Shown here in pieces: positions 47,157 to 58,008 of a stretch of DNA of 64,000 nucleotides (positions are counted from its first letter, which is position 1; each line of letters begins with the position of its first letter). This stretch comes from Allodiplogaster sudhausi (taxonomy: Eukaryota > Nematoda > Chromadorea > Rhabditida > Diplogasteridae): contig CALZFC010000029.1 of assembly GCA_945643635.1 (NCBI GenBank), positions 4,161,001 through 4,225,000 of the forward strand, written 5' to 3'. A model generated the notes under the pieces. It searched no databases, had not been told where the DNA came from, and was given only the letters and a program-made list of their open reading frames with translations. The translations under genes were made by a program, and so were the position numbers.

Positions 47157-47527
47157 CATGCCCCCATAGCTCAGTGGTATTTATTTATCATACATGAAAT
47201 AAGGTATTTCAATGTGACAGCATTGACATAGAGATTATGGTCGTCGTTTCATTGCAAAAATAGTAAAAATAGATGAGGGTGGGGAGGGGGTAGGGATCGA
47301 CGTACCGAGTCGCACCAAGCCGGGGGCGCCACTGCCCGGCCTCGTCTTTGCCAGAGACGGTACAAGCTGGAGAGGAACAGCAGGAGGATTGACCCGGATT
47401 GTCGATGGGGGCGTAGAACATTAGCAGGAAATAATAAAGCACTCTACTCAAAGATTATTTACTACAACTGGTATAGAGTCTACGTCTCTAAAACTAGACG
47501 TCGCGGGTTCGTTTCCGCTGGGAAGCA
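47157..47527 (+). pseudogene. tRNA-like sequence split by a 288-bp insertion
   Basis: Left part 47157-47180 has the acceptor/D-arm start (ATAGCTCAGTGGTAT, an A-box form). Right part 47469-47527 resumes TGGTATAGAGTC, then an anticodon-like hairpin (ACGTCT..AGACGT), a B box (GGGTTCGTTTCC) and GGGAAGCA. The six-base TGGTAT occurs on both sides of 47181-47468, as expected for a target duplication. The acceptor stem pairs imperfectly and the anticodon loop is eight bases, so this is a tRNA pseudogene or tRNA-derived repeat rather than a working tRNA. Confidence 0.5.
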
Positions 47528-47869
47528 AACTTTCGCAAGACGCCTCGTTGCAGGGCTGCCATAATACTATATTTCACAGCCGCTGGTCACGCAATGCTGC
47601 AACAAACCTCATGGTAAGGGCAAAATTTAGTTGGCGACAACTGTTACATTTAAAGTTCTGTATTACATCCTAATATTTCCTAAGGATCAGGCGACGAATG
47701 TATTTTAGATACAAATTGTTCCTTTAACTTTTTGTTTTGAAAATTGACTCTTTGCTGATGCACTCGCAAGCTCAATCCGAACACATACACAGAATCATCC
47801 ATATAGCGAAAATTTGAGTTTTCGCCTCCTTTAAGATACACTGTACTTTTACCCCGATTTGAAAAGCGG

Positions 47870-48740
47870 GCCAACGGCCGGGCCTGCCTAGACCTCGGGA
47901 CCGACGGGCCGGGACGGCCCAAAATCTTTGGGCCATTTACCAGTGGTCGATATACGGTAGTCATAAAGCAGATTCGTGGCGAGAGCAGCTAGCACGGTCC
48001 ATCGTGGACAAACCAAGGGCAATGCGATGAGTTTACCTTGCGAATGTTGCCAAGCAGATTCGCAAGCAGGATGTCATTTTGATTCCAATCTTTAAAGTCT
48101 AGCCTGAACATATACATATATCTGATAGCCATAAATGCGTTGGCAATAAGTAGACGCGGTCGGTGTGCAGAAGAGCAGCAGCAGATTGAGCAGGATCGAG
48201 GGAGGGCAGTAGTGATATTGTTTAAACTGACCTCCGCGTTCTTGAAAATATCCCAATATACAATTCTTTAACAAGTAAGTAACTATTCATTTCAAACAGG
48301 GCCGAACTTTACAATGCATCCACTAACTAGAGCATTCTGGAATCTTCGAAACAAGATATCTTTGAAGAATAGCGCATACAGCATCGAATTCGTCCAACGG
48401 TATATCGATCACTTGAAACGGGCAAAATTGGACGAAGTTACAACGGGCAGCGCTAATAAAAAGACAAACAATTACGTATGGGTTAAACAGGCAATTGGAT
48501 CTGTATATACGCATTAAAATGGAATTGTATGATAACAATAATTTGTACTATCAATAAGACTCACGCTCACTCGGAGAATCAGCTGAGCATAATGATAGAT
48601 GGAGTCCAATTAAAGGAGCTTTGAACTCGTTAACTCCTACCACGATGTCACTGACACGGTCGATGCATCCTAATTGCACCTTCTGATTGTTAGCGAAATG
48701 GTTGAACAGGACGCCGAGAACGGACTCGTTTAATGAAAAA
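47870..48740. other. mosaic of short gene-like fragments, mostly minus strand
   Basis: 47873-47940 carries GGCCCAAAATC.TTGGGCCATTTA, also found in the introns at 33258-33315 and 35670-35715. On the minus strand are fragments NQNDILLANLLGNIRK (48085-48037), PSILLNLLLLF (about 48200) and ESVLGVLFNHFANNQ followed by KVQLGCIDRVSDIVV (48731-48640). The second recurs near 54770. No complete gene can be built. Confidence 0.35.
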
Positions 48741-50338
48741 CAAGAGTGATTTGCAATGCCAAGTTGGCATATTACTTTTATTTTTTTTGTCTGTTCGTTT
48801 GTTTATTATTGGTTGTTGTACAATAGTTAATTTGCACAGGTTTTTACCCGAAGACACCTCCTTCTTCGAAGTACTGCCGCTTTCATGCAAGAATGGCATC
48901 AATCAGCGAAGCGCGAAGTAAGCGAGTAAACTTTTGATTCTTTTTCTCTTTCTTTTTCTACCTTTTAAATTTCGCTTGTTTATATGCCTTTTTTTAAACC
49001 ATAGTCTAAACTAAGTTTTATCCACTTCAAACATTGTTACACTGATAAGCTGTATTGATACGGCGCTTTTTCATAGCCATTTGAAAGTTAACTTTTGGTT
49101 GTTGTCTCGTCTCTTCCAGAGTCAAGTTCAACAGTCGATTAGAACAGAAGAGAACCTGACGACTCGGCATTCCAGCTATTCGACTAGCAGTACTTCACCT
49201 TCCAGCAACAACCTTTGCTCCCTGTTTCCACTTATTCATTTTTGTTGTTGATTGTGTTTTTTTGCAAGAATAACAGATGTCGGTTGATGGAGTGACTTGA
49301 ATTTGGACATGTTAAAATAGTTAATGCAACTTCTGGGGACTAAGGTAGTGGAGATGGTGGGTGGTCGAGAGCGAAAGGGTAGAAGAAGTTAAAATTGCGG
49401 TTAGAGGGTAAGTGTTAATGTAATGCATGGATGTGGGTGTATTCATTTACTCTTGTCCGACCAGCCACTCATAAGAGCCCCGTTGTCGTTATCAGGAGCT
49501 TATATGAACACTTGTTAATAATTTAAGTGGAAACTAACCGCTTCGTTTAGAATATAAATTGCGACTAGAGCATTAAACTAAATTTGAGAACAAAACATAA
49601 ATGAAGCATCTATGCATTAGAAACGAATGCATAGAAATTGCACTTGAACGAATTATTATTCGCGGCAACTGTACTTGATCCGTGGAATAGGTAATTATGA
49701 ATTAGTACAACCAACCATAAAGAAGGACACGGCTCTCTAGCGCGAGTTCAAATAGGCCATTAATTCCCTGTGTCAGGGTTAATTTTTCAAATGCAAATTT
49801 CTCGCTCATTAAAATTTTTCCGACGTTCATGCTTCGGCATTGTTTTAGTTCAAGCAGTTCAAGTCCATTACTTCCATCACCTACACATCGAAAAAATTGA
49901 GTTTCCAGCTCCTTTAAGTCAATTTATTTTCATTCGGATCAAGATCTCTATTAGCTTCTTGGGAACAAGTGAATCCTTTTTTGCTAAATTTAATATTATC
50001 ATGAAACTAACTCCCTGTATGATTTATTCCAAAAGGCGTAATAACCGGCGACACAAGGAAATGGCTAGAAAAAAGAGTGAATCTGTCTATTACATAGGTG
50101 TGATTGATTTTACGAATTCTTCATTTCTTTCCCTTTACAGCATTACAGAAAAGTTAACGGAGGCAATTAAACACTTGAACGACGTTTCCATTCTTCCCTG
50201 AACGAAGAAAAAAGTCGACAATAAAAATGGAATCTACGAAGATTCCACGCTGGGAGTGAGCGAGAAAGACACTACTTTGATGGCTGCTCTTCCATGCAAA
50301 TATAAAAGCATAAAGTCATTTGAAGGCAATCGCAGAGA
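48741..50338. other. spacer with a dispersed repeat
   Basis: 49965-50065 matches 55790-55890 (actaactccctgtatgattt and flanks). The 48555-48600 sequence (ggagaatcagctgagcataa) recurs near 52635 and 55675. No gene is supported. Confidence 0.5.
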
Positions 50339-50782
50339 ATGGCGGAATCCAGAAGCGGCTGCTGCCGCTTACTTCAATTCCTTCTGCTGTCTCTTTGCGC
50401 CATTTCCCGCGTACTAGGCAACTTAGAATTCTGTCGAGGTTTGGTCAAAGTACAGTAATTTAACATGTACACCTCTTTCACTGCGTTTTTCTAGCTATCA
50501 TAATATTAACATAACCAAGAAAAGAAATGATTTTTTTTATTAATTTAAATTTTAATTATGCCTTCAGCAACTTGCACATCGACACAAGAAGTATGCGACA
50601 TTGACTGGATTCGCACGCCGCCATCGTCGGGACGAAGTCACAATCCATGCCAGGTTGTCTTCTCCAACTCTATTTCGCGAGGTTTTCTTAGGCAACCCAA
50701 ATCTCACGAGTTCTGTCAGTGCGGCCAATCAATCGGACCGACTCGAATAGTTCAGCATGAAAAAGTTGTTGGAGAGGGATGA
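50339..50782 (+). CDS. small secreted Cys-rich protein, two exons
   Basis: Exon 1 (50339-50438) encodes a signal peptide (LLQFLLLSLCAISRVLG). Exon 2 (50568-50782) adds ATCTSTQEVCDIDWI, a middle NPCQVVFSNSISRGFL, and HEFCQCGQSIGPTR, ending GEG at TGA. About 104 residues with several cysteines in the mature part. Family unknown. It may instead be the N-terminal part of copy B, whose first clear exon starts at 50892 in phase 0, but I see no suitable donor. Confidence 0.5.
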
Positions 50783-50891
50783 AATGCCGCTATAGCCGTG
50801 ATGCCTGGCCGCTGAAAATGAGCGGCACTGTTAATGTGTTGAAAAAATAATAAAAATTTTAAGTTGAAATAACTAACAACAAAATGTTCAG

Positions 50892-52142
50892 ACTTTCGTA
50901 ACGCCCGTCGGGAGCGTACCTCCCGCGACGTTCGCATGGACCGTGCCTCCCGCGACTCCCGCCTGGACCGCGCCTCCCGCGCCTACCGCCAAGAGGAGCG
51001 CGCTTCCTGCGTCCGCTGCCGTAAGGCTATTCCGTGGCTGGTCACAGAAGGATATGGTATCATTCTACACTGGTCGCGTGTCGGCCATGAATGAAATGCT
51101 CGCTGGTCCCGGCGGATACTTTCGCGTCAGGCGTATGTACTTTTCCGTTTAGAACTCTTCATCAAGTACTTTTCAGTCCATTCCAGCTATAAACTCTGGC
51201 ATCGTTGTGAAACTGGTCTCGGCTTTAGTTTTTTTCTTTCGCTTAAATGGAATGTGTTGTTTGCTAAATTAATGTTTAAAAAAAATACAGCAAGACAACA
51301 CTTGCTTAGTCAACATTTTGTGATTTCTCGTGGTTAGAGTGCAACTACAATACATAAGAGTTCCAAAATTAGGCTTCCTTATTTCAGCCGACATCGGAAT
51401 GATTGGCCACGAAAGAGAGCGTCGTCAAGGCAGCCTGCCCTGAGGCTGTCGAGCTGAAACGCCATCCGGAAACGCAAAGTATGAAATATGCAACCAACAT
51501 TCCAGCAACAAAGTTGATACAATTCCTCGCACAGATGGCCGTACGCACTTCATTCTCGAGCCCTACACGGGGAGAATTCGCGAAGGCTTCGTCGTCATGT
51601 CGGCCAACACGTGCGGCGCGACCATCGCAGTCGTCGAGTACAAGTGCACATTCTCGCCAGGTAGCAGCTAAGCATAAAAGTAGAGACAAACTCGGATTTA
51701 AACCTTTTGCCTAACACAATGGCGAGAAAGCAAGTGATTTAGAGAGAGTCCACTGTGAAAATTCAGATTGAATACGCTGCTTGAATTTCATGCACCATTA
51801 GTTGCCAATTCCAGAACACAGCAGAAATGTGTGTTCCTGCAATTTTGGTTGATATTAACCCCAAAACCAAGTAATTGCCATGAAGCCCTGATCAAATAAC
51901 TTTTTTTTAAATATTGAAATCGTGAACAAAGGCACCTTTTATTTAATAAAACAACCGGACTTTGCGTTGGGACAGTGATTATTTTGTTTTGTAATCCCTT
52001 TTCCAGAAAACGGTTGTCTACTCTTCCAGATCGTGTTTATGTGCCCGAGGGCAGTCAGCTGCAGTCGTACGTGGACAGCGACAAGAACTACGTCAATGGC
52101 AGCGTCGTCTTCTACGTCTTTGACCCCAAGGCACTCGTGTGA
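50892..52142 (+). pseudogene. unrecognised secreted-type gene, copy B (frameshifted)
   Basis: Exons 50892-51132 (Pro/Ala-rich VPPATPAW-like repeats, then FRGWSQKDMVSFYTGRVSAM), 51388 onward (DIGMIG then a four-base loss relative to copy A that breaks the frame), 51535-51660 (GRTHFILEPYTGRIREGFVV then NTCGATIAVVEYKC) and 52030-52142 (DRVYVPEGSQLQSY to DPKALV and stop). Exons 3 and 4 agree in phase. The duplication relation to copy A spans about 1.4 kb at an offset near 5.5 kb. Function unknown. Confidence 0.5.
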
Positions 52143-52698
52143 CGGAAGCGCAACCCTCCGTAGCCGGCACTAAGGCACCGCCCTGCCCACCCGACCCCGA
52201 CTATCCCTTCACCTGTCCCTAGACTTATTCGAAGGCCCCTGGACTTATTCGAAACCTTTTATTATTCTTGTCTTACTTTACAAATTCAGAAACAGCTCCG
52301 AAAACGCCTATCGACAAATATTAATTTTAATGATCGATTTATTCTATTTTGAATGCCAATTATAAACCCAAGTATAAAAGTATCCATAATCTGTCCAAGG
52401 TACGCAAGTTTTTAATGTTTACCTTCACTGTCTGTAGCAAAGAGGACGTTTCAAATGCAAATTGTGTGGCTCCAGCTTATCACAATCTTTCTAATATCCA
52501 TCGTTCAAAGAAACATCTTCCGTCCGCCCACTAATAATTCCTTTCCTGTTTGTTTGTGGACATTAAAAGTAACTTGTCAGAAACACCTGACTAAATTCAT
52601 GTATTTATTCTCACAACGAACACTGTCAATAACACTCACGCTCACTCGGAGAATCAGTTGATCATAATGATAGATGGCGTCCTAATCCGTCCATGCTG

Positions 52699-53622
52699 TG
52701 CTTATATTTATCTATTTTGGCCTTTGAGCATAATGGATTAATATTCACATCCTCATCACAAATTCGGCGAAGACGCTCACACCGCGTTTGTCTCAATCAA
52801 TATCACAAGCTCGATTTATCAGTCTTTCTTGACGTCGTCATATCGTTTTTTTTCGATTAACTTTGAAGGTAAACCGTCATCTGCACGAATGATGCACAAT
52901 GCTTACATATAAATCAGAAAAAAATTCTTTTGAATATGCTCGACAAAAGTTGCATTAGTTACTGTTTGAGAGTCATCATCGTGGTATATCCATCACAACA
53001 ATAAATATATTTTCGCACTCAAAAAAAAATGCGATAAAAAGTTTCTTGAAAATTTTTGAACTTTTCGAAAGATGTCACTCGCGCTCATCCTCAAATCCAG
53101 GACGATATTTTCCGGAATCTTCTGAAATGTTTTAGCATCCTTCCGGGATCTTTTGGAAAATTCCATGTCCAGGTGCATTTCAGAAGATTCCGGAAAGGAT
53201 CGTCCTGCATTTGAGGATGAACGCGAGCGACATCTTTCTAAAAGTTCAAAAATTTTCAAGAAACTTTTCATCGTATTTTTTGAGTGCGAAAATATACGTA
53301 GGTATTGTTGTGATGGATATACATCTACGATGACTCTCAAAAAGAAACTCATGCAAATTTTGTCGAGAATATTCAAACGCGTTCTTTTTTCCGATTTAAA
53401 TGTAAGTATTGTTAATCATTCGTGCAGATGTCGGTTTACCTTAAAAGTTAATTGAAAAAAAACTACGATATGACGACGTCAAGAAAGACTGATACGTAAT
53501 AAATCGAACTTGTGATATTGATTGAGACAAACGCGGTGTGAGCGTCTTCGCCGAATTTTTGATGAGGATGTGAATATTAATCCATTATGCTTAAATGCCA
53601 AAGTAGCCAAATATAAGCACAT
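52699..53622. mobile_element. 0.92-kb foldback element
   Basis: The left arm 52699-53128 and right arm 53175-53622 are inverted copies of about 430-450 bp around a 46-bp spacer. Landmarks include gcgaagacgctcacaccgcg with its complement near 53540, and ttccggaatcttctgaaatg at the spacer. Short frames inside mirror each other and are not genes. Confidence 0.9.
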
Positions 53623-53811
53623 TGTAATTTAATCGTTTTTCAAAGGAAGTGCGATGCATAAGCTGTTTGATCAGCGTTTTATCCCCAGTAGTTCGACGTC
53701 CTCAGCTGTCTAAACAATCTCGAGACTTAGGCCAGGAAAGACGCGAATGAAGGAATGGTACTACTACTTAAGCGGATCTGGAGTCGTGAAACGCCAGCAC
53801 AACGCCACAGA

Positions 53812-54640
53812 ATGCGGCGCGTACTCTTCTGTCTAGCATTCGTTTTGCTGGGGGCTTCCGCGATCACACCAAAGGACCCGCCCTATGGAAAGCTTTCCGT
53901 GAAGGAAACGCAGCTGGTGGGCGCCAATGGCCAACCCGTACAGCTCATCGGAATGTCGCTGTACTGGTCTCAGTGGATGCCACAATTCTTCAACAAGGAC
54001 ACCGTCAACTCGCTCGCTTGCCAGTGGGGCGCGAACGTGGTGCGTGCCGTGATGGGCATCGACTATGGCGGCTACCTCACCAACAAGGAGGAGCAGATTG
54101 CAAGAGTGCGCACCGTCGTGGAGGCGGCCATCGAGCGGGGCATCTATGTGATCATCGACTGGCACGACCACGAGGCAGAGAAGCACCAGTTGCAAGCAAT
54201 TGACTTCTTCAAGCAAATGGCCACCGCCTACGGCAAATATCCACACGTGCTCTACGAGACCTACAACGAGCCTCTCCAGGTTTTGTTTTGAGGCGATGTC
54301 TTCGTGACTTATAGCAAACATCTTAGGTGGACTGGAACAGCGTTGTGAAGCCCTACCACACCAACGTGCTGAAGGCGATTCGCGCCATCGACCATGACAA
54401 CGTGGCTCTGTTGGGTACTCCATATTGGTCGGGACCTTCGGGCGGCGTGCAAGCCCGCAATTCACCTCTGTGGGGTATGTGGGGCAGAAATGTCCACACA
54501 CTGCACTAACGTCCTGTTGTACTTTAGGCCAGAACAACGTGATGTACGTGCAGCACTTCTACTCGGGTGTTAATCCAAAAACTCAGGAATTAATAAATCT
54601 CAACCTGGAAAAAGAAGCGAATGGGCTGGTATTAAATTAG
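53812..54640 (+). pseudogene. GH5 endo-beta-1,4-glucanase, C-terminal half missing
   Basis: Secreted cellulase that would cut beta-1,4-glucan in plant cell walls. Exons 53812-54279, 54327-54474 and 54528-54640 are in phase and give 242 residues. Seen: signal peptide (FCLAFVLLGASA), PPYGKLSVKETQLVG, NGQPVQLIGMSLYWSQW, NVVRAVMGIDYGGYL, GIYVIIDWHDHEA and the acid/base motif YETYNEPLQ, then AIRAIDHDNVALLGTPYW and VMYVQHFYSGV. After that the sequence leaves the family and stops at TAG 54638-54640. The segment with the second catalytic Glu and the end of the barrel is not found downstream to 56 kb. Similar to cellulases of plant-parasitic nematodes, considered bacterial acquisitions. Probably inactive, though the reading frame is otherwise undamaged. 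Confidence 0.85.
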
Positions 54641-56210
54641 AAAGCAGCACGAAACGTCCACAAATCTCAAGTACACTTGAAATTTACGCATGAACTAATA
54701 TTCAGGCAAAATGGCAAAAAAAAGCGTTGGCTACGAGGAGTCGCGGTCGCCTTGCCGAAGAGCAACAGCAGATTGAGCAGGATCGAGGGCACCAAGACTT
54801 TGTGGCTCAAACTGCAGCATTCATTCAAGAATCTTCCTGCATGTACGTAATAATTTGTACTTTGTGTATCTACATACATATGTATGTGTAAGTAGATAAC
54901 TTGTACTAAGGCGAACAATCGAAAATGACCATTATTTCTCGTACTTACAGTGTACAATTACGCAAAATAAGAAGCACCCTTTTGCCGGGCCTGCCCTCTA
55001 GATTCAGCCATGAAGGCAGCAATTTACGTGTGTATTCACGCTCTTGTAACACTTCCATTTACAGCTTTCAGCACTCTCATGATCTCCATGGACATCCTGG
55101 ACCCAAACAACATCTTATTGTTAGAATTCAGATATGCAAATAGTTGTTTCTTATATAAAATGAAGCCTTTAACCAGGTCTCTCGTTTTATTATTGCAAGT
55201 GTGGAAAGATTATTACGACTTGAAAATGTTACCAAGAACATATGATTTTACTTTATGCAAAATATACATACTTCAGATGTCATGTACAAACATAAGCGCA
55301 CAAACTCCTTCATCACATACGTTTCTAAAGGCTTAAAAAAGTGCATGTAATGAAACAATTGTGCCTTGTAGCCGTTTATAACTTCAAGCCGAAATCATGG
55401 GTTTCGAAATGATCTCTTGGAGATAAGCCGAGCATATAATCAAGACATCGGCCGTGCGCCAGCACTCCGAACTGACCACTGTACCCACAATCCGAACAGA
55501 GCGACAATTACATGGGCTAACTGATATGCGCATGATATTACAGCTACATTGAAAGTGCGCTTTTTTTTACATCACATGTGTAACCGTCCTACATACATAC
55601 ATATTTATATATTTTATGGTGACAAAATATCAGCCTATGCAACAGCAAAGACAATCAATTATTTACTCACGTGGAGAATCAGCTGAGCATAATGATTGAT
55701 GGCGTCCTATTACATTCATGTTGTGCTGCGACGCTTACAAACCTTTTCAGCTTCATATGGCCCAAGATCTCGAATAGCTTCCTGGGAACAAGAGAATCCT
55801 TTTACTTTTGCTAAATTTCATATTATTGTAAAACTAACTCCCTGTATGATTTAATCCAAAAAAGCGTAATGGCCGGCGATACAAGGAACTGAATGTGCAT
55901 CACCTGGAAAGATATTGCCTGTACTTATGTGCTCAAATATGTATGTATGCGCATACCTAGGGCACATAAAGTCCGCATTCAATTCACCGCGTAATCAGTA
56001 ATTTAGAACTTAGTAAAAAGAAATTTGAAAAGAACACATTTTGAATTTAAGAATATTTAGATATTTTCTTTTTTGTTTCAGAAAACAGCCAAATCACCAA
56101 AAAGGCAGAGCAGTCGTAGACTTTAGATATCACAGTTCCGGTGCCTGTGAAAACGACGTAGAAAATAGCATTAAATGCAAGAGCGGACAGGGCGACCTGC
56201 GTGGTCGTGA
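54641..56210. other. spacer after the GH5 fragment
   Basis: 54745-54830 repeats a minus-strand fragment of 48150-48230 (ctcgatcctgctcaatctgc on the minus strand). 55655-55890 repeats pieces of 48555-48600 and 49900-50065. On the minus strand near 55555-55450 a hydrophobic frame (LAHVIVALFGLWVQW) could be another exon of the membrane protein below. Confidence 0.45.
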
Positions 56211-56912
56211 TCTTAAAAGGTTATGAATGATGAATACATAACATCAAATTATTAACCCAGCATCAATCTTGGTGAACTCGCCAAGATTTTAGTTACCTTA
56301 TTAGGTAACTAAACTCGCCAAAAATCGGTGAAAAGTTGTCAACATGATGAAAAAAATCTTGCAATTAGTCAGAACATATTTATTCCCAAAAGAAAAATTT
56401 CAGGATAAAGCCACTACTGCAGTAACTGTGTTGCAATCTCACTTCTTCCATGTTTTGACCGAGTAACAATTACCGTATTGTTTGCAAACTACGGTTACTA
56501 CCTTCTGAGAAGATTACCAATTTACATATATTTACCGGCAGTATCTTAAAAAAAAGAATATGTTTATATCTAGACGCTCTCCATGGATCTTAGCATAAAT
56601 CAAAAGTTACTGTCGGCGTCTATCGTCATTGAAGATTACGTCTGATGATTTTAATGCCCTTACTTTAATTAATAAACTTTAAAGCTAACAACAGTATTTA
56701 GGCTCCTTCATGATATGTATGTACCCGGACAAAAGCTCGATGCTGCGCGCGCGTCACGGGCGACATTCGCGTGTCGGCGGCCGCGAGGCTACGAAGAATG
56801 ACGCGACGCGACGTCGCGCAGATCGCGACGATCGCGAGCGTGCCCAGAGCGATAAAGCCGAAGAAGATGTGCGCAAAGTGGTTCTCGAACATTCGCTCTG
56901 CCGACGGCGAGC
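56140..56912 (-). CDS. exons of a multi-pass membrane protein, possibly COX15-like
   Basis: Exon 56912-56725 (phase 1 in, phase 0 out) reads ERMFENHFAHIFFGFIALGT then LAIVAICATSRRVIL. A second stretch from 56211 reads ITTTQVALSALAFNAIFYVV. FEN followed by a helix ending in SRR, then a TQV-containing helix, is reminiscent of the C-terminal half of COX15 (heme A synthase). The haem-ligand His-Arg of that family is not evident and neither end is found. Treat as an unidentified polytopic membrane protein. Confidence 0.35.
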
Positions 56913-56967
56913 CTGGAGATTGAGTCAAGACTATTAAAAGAGCACGAAACTCGATTATAATTTCCAC

Positions 56968-57454
56968 ACCATTGTTGTCAACATTGCTCTAAATCAAATG
57001 ATCTGTAGCCCATATAACAGGCAAATGGCATTACATGTTTTATTATACTATTATTTTTGAGAACCTCAGAATCCAACTAAATACAATACACAGAAGCATG
57101 TACTAGTTCACTCGTGTTTGGTGCTTTATTTTATTTTATTTTTAATTTAATAGTTGTAACTAACTCAAAACATTTTGTACCTAACGTGTGCAGAGAGAAA
57201 TGCACAGTTCCAATATGGAATACATACATGCTCAAGCTATTCGGCTTACCCTCTGATGTATCCAGAGAAGCGCTGCACCATCTGGTAGTTTCCATTTATC
57301 ATCTAATTTACTCATTTACATATTTCCATGCAGTTGCTAACAACATTTGTATAGAATAAATGTAAAGTAATGAAAACTGGTACTGAAACTTCGCTGGCTC
57401 TGTAGAGCTAGAAATAGAAAGAGCGGGATGAAAAAATAGAGAAAGTAAAAGAAG

Positions 57455-57496
<42 letters not shown>

Positions 57497-58008
57497 CTCA
57501 CCAAGCAATCTTGCTTTGTTCCGCTCACGTAAACGTTTGTTATTTATATGGGGAAAAGTTCAGCAAACCATTTTTTTCCAAGGTAAATGCCATTCGACAT
57601 CAATGTACTTTGACATAGAATCTCTAGATGAACTTCAAGAGAGTCACGAATCATTGATTTCTTGCTAACTATACATCAATCTCATCAACTTGGCTCACCA
57701 CTTCGCCGAATGGAAACGGTACAAGTTTCACTTTGGCATAATTTTTCTTTCGTTATTCCGTTCCACTGATCGGTTGCAAACTGGTGCAAGTATTGTCACC
57801 AAAGATACATGCATGGACGTCACTAGGACTCGGGTTCCACTTATCCCGGCGTTCTAGTTCATTCATATGATCGGTTCACCCAATCACATGACACCAAAAA
57901 CCAGTTTTTTTTTTGAAAATTCCACTCTCCCACCCAACTCAAATTAGTTGGATATACTATCAAACATGGAAACCATGACCATGGACTTTGGACATCGTGC
58001 TCTATAGA
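56968..58008. other. spacer left of the palindrome
   Basis: A GA tract lies at 57458-57492. A plus-strand frame at 57114-57356 has no recognisable motif. Nothing else is supported. Confidence 0.5.

Noticed and set aside
53833..54537. 234-codon minus-strand frame opposite the GH5 gene
   Set aside because: Antisense shadow of GC-rich coding exons; the plus-strand reading has clear family motifs.
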